The notes beneath the pieces are model-generated. The model was not told the origin of the DNA. It made no database searches and saw nothing but the letters and a program-made list of their open reading frames with translations. From assembly GCA_958417695.1 (NCBI GenBank), contig CATZDQ010000107.1:1-5795 (forward strand): a stretch of 5,795 nt of DNA, read 5' to 3'. A program made the translations under genes and the position numbers. Positions 5,448 through 5,795 of the stretch are shown here, piece after piece (positions within the stretch are counted from its first letter, which is position 1; the number at the start of each line of letters is the position of its first letter). This stretch comes from an uncultured Clostridiaceae bacterium. GTDB taxonomy: Bacteria > Bacillota > Clostridia > TANB77 > CAG-508.

Positions 5448-5760
5448 ATGTTCAGGAATAGAAAAAACTACAAAATATACAACCTTTTGATAAGTTACAG
5501 TGAATGGATAAGAATATAAATTTTTACGATTTATGTCTTATAAGAAAAAAATACAGTCATATAGAGGTAACAAAAAGATTAATATAAAAAACAAGCAATA
5601 ATTGTACAAATTAAGGAAGTTTAACAGATGTTATAAAAAAAGAAAAAGCAGGTCTTATGTATATATTATGTTGAAAAAAGGCGCAAAAAGGTTTATAATA
5701 AAGGTAATATTACAAAGGTAGAAACAGGGACTTTTATAGAAAAAAGTAGGAGATAAGCAT
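5448..5760 (+). other. AT-rich intergenic region of 313 nt
   Basis: No gene is supported here. A 23-codon frame (5448-5519) opens directly after the preceding stop but lacks a ribosome binding site. I find no GC-containing stem followed by a T-run, so no clear terminator for the 624-residue gene. The last 90 nt contain a near-consensus promoter (5671-5699) and the ribosome binding site AGGAG (5748-5752) for the next gene. A 15-nt A-rich word at 5636-5650 recurs at 5764-5778. Confidence 0.7.
5671..5699 (+). promoter_or_regulatory. Strong sigma-A promoter for the gene starting at 5761
   Basis: TTGAAA (5671-5676) and a perfect TATAAT (5694-5699) are spaced by exactly 17 nt. Transcription would start near 5706, giving a leader of about 55 nt with AGGAG 8 nt before the ATG at 5761. 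No operator-like inverted repeat is evident around it. Confidence 0.8.
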
Positions 5761-5795
5761 ATGAAAAAAGAAAAAGCAATGACCTTAATTGCATT
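5761..5795 (+). CDS. Start of a gene cut by the window end (possible prepilin-like or secreted protein)
   Basis: Only MKKEKAMTLIA plus two bases is present. The start is well supported by AGGAG 8 nt upstream and a strong promoter. A short Lys-rich N-terminus turning hydrophobic at residue 6-7 fits a membrane or exported protein. The KxMTLIA pattern resembles the class III (prepilin-like) leaders common in Clostridia, where a Lys-rich stretch precedes G-x-T-L-I-A-L. An ordinary signal peptide or a membrane anchor is equally possible from so few residues. Confidence 0.7.
   Translation, partial: MKKEKAMTLIA

Noticed and set aside
5448..5519. 23-codon frame starting directly after the stop of the 624-residue gene (TAAATG)
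   Set aside because: No ribosome binding site, no recognisable product, and a length expected by chance.
5448..5670. Search for a terminator, small RNA or attachment site downstream of the 624-residue gene
   Set aside because: Only AT-rich short palindromes such as TTGTACAA (5602-5609) are present; none has a GC-containing stem plus T-run or paired flanking repeats.

Overview
This window looks like chromosomal DNA from a low-GC Gram-positive bacterium, probably a member of the Clostridia. The evidence is strong AGGAGG-type ribosome binding sites before every gene, heavy use of A/T-ending codons (AGA, AAA, ATA), a leader RNA of the Firmicutes L10 type, and the order secE-nusG-rplK-rplA-rplJ-rplL. 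I cannot name the species.

Positions 1-3402 form one block of the classical transcription/translation cluster, all on the + strand: secE (translocase subunit, with an unusual Thr/Asn-rich tail), nusG, rplK (L11), rplA (L1), then a 208-nt gap holding an L10 leader RNA, then rplJ (L10) and rplL (L7/L12). A strong intrinsic terminator follows rplL at 3378-3402. The gaps nusG-rplK, rplK-rplA and rplJ-rplL each hold one stem-loop. The genes belong together functionally. L11 with L10-(L7/L12) builds the GTPase-associated stalk of the 50S subunit, L1 forms the other lateral protuberance, NusG links RNA polymerase to elongation and termination control, and SecE is part of the SecYEG channel. L10(L12)4 is expected to control rplJ-rplL through the leader.

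Positions 3403-5447 hold a separate transcription unit: a candidate sigma-A promoter (3466-3494), a short leader, and a 624-residue protein I do not recognise. It has an acidic N-terminus, long helical/coiled-coil stretches, no membrane segment or signal peptide, and a C-terminal alpha/beta part that seems to contain a degenerate internal duplication around two GIHYxxxP motifs. It sits where rpoB is commonly found in Firmicutes.

Positions 5448-5760 are AT-rich non-coding DNA ending in a near-consensus promoter (5671-5699). It drives a gene of which only the first 11 codons plus two bases are inside the window; its start resembles prepilin-like or signal-peptide N-termini.

The items most worth a second look are the L10 leader, whose binding arm overlaps a terminator-like hairpin in a way that makes the sense of regulation unclear, and the unrecognised 624-residue protein. 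I see no CRISPR array, tRNA, rRNA, insertion sequence or phage gene.
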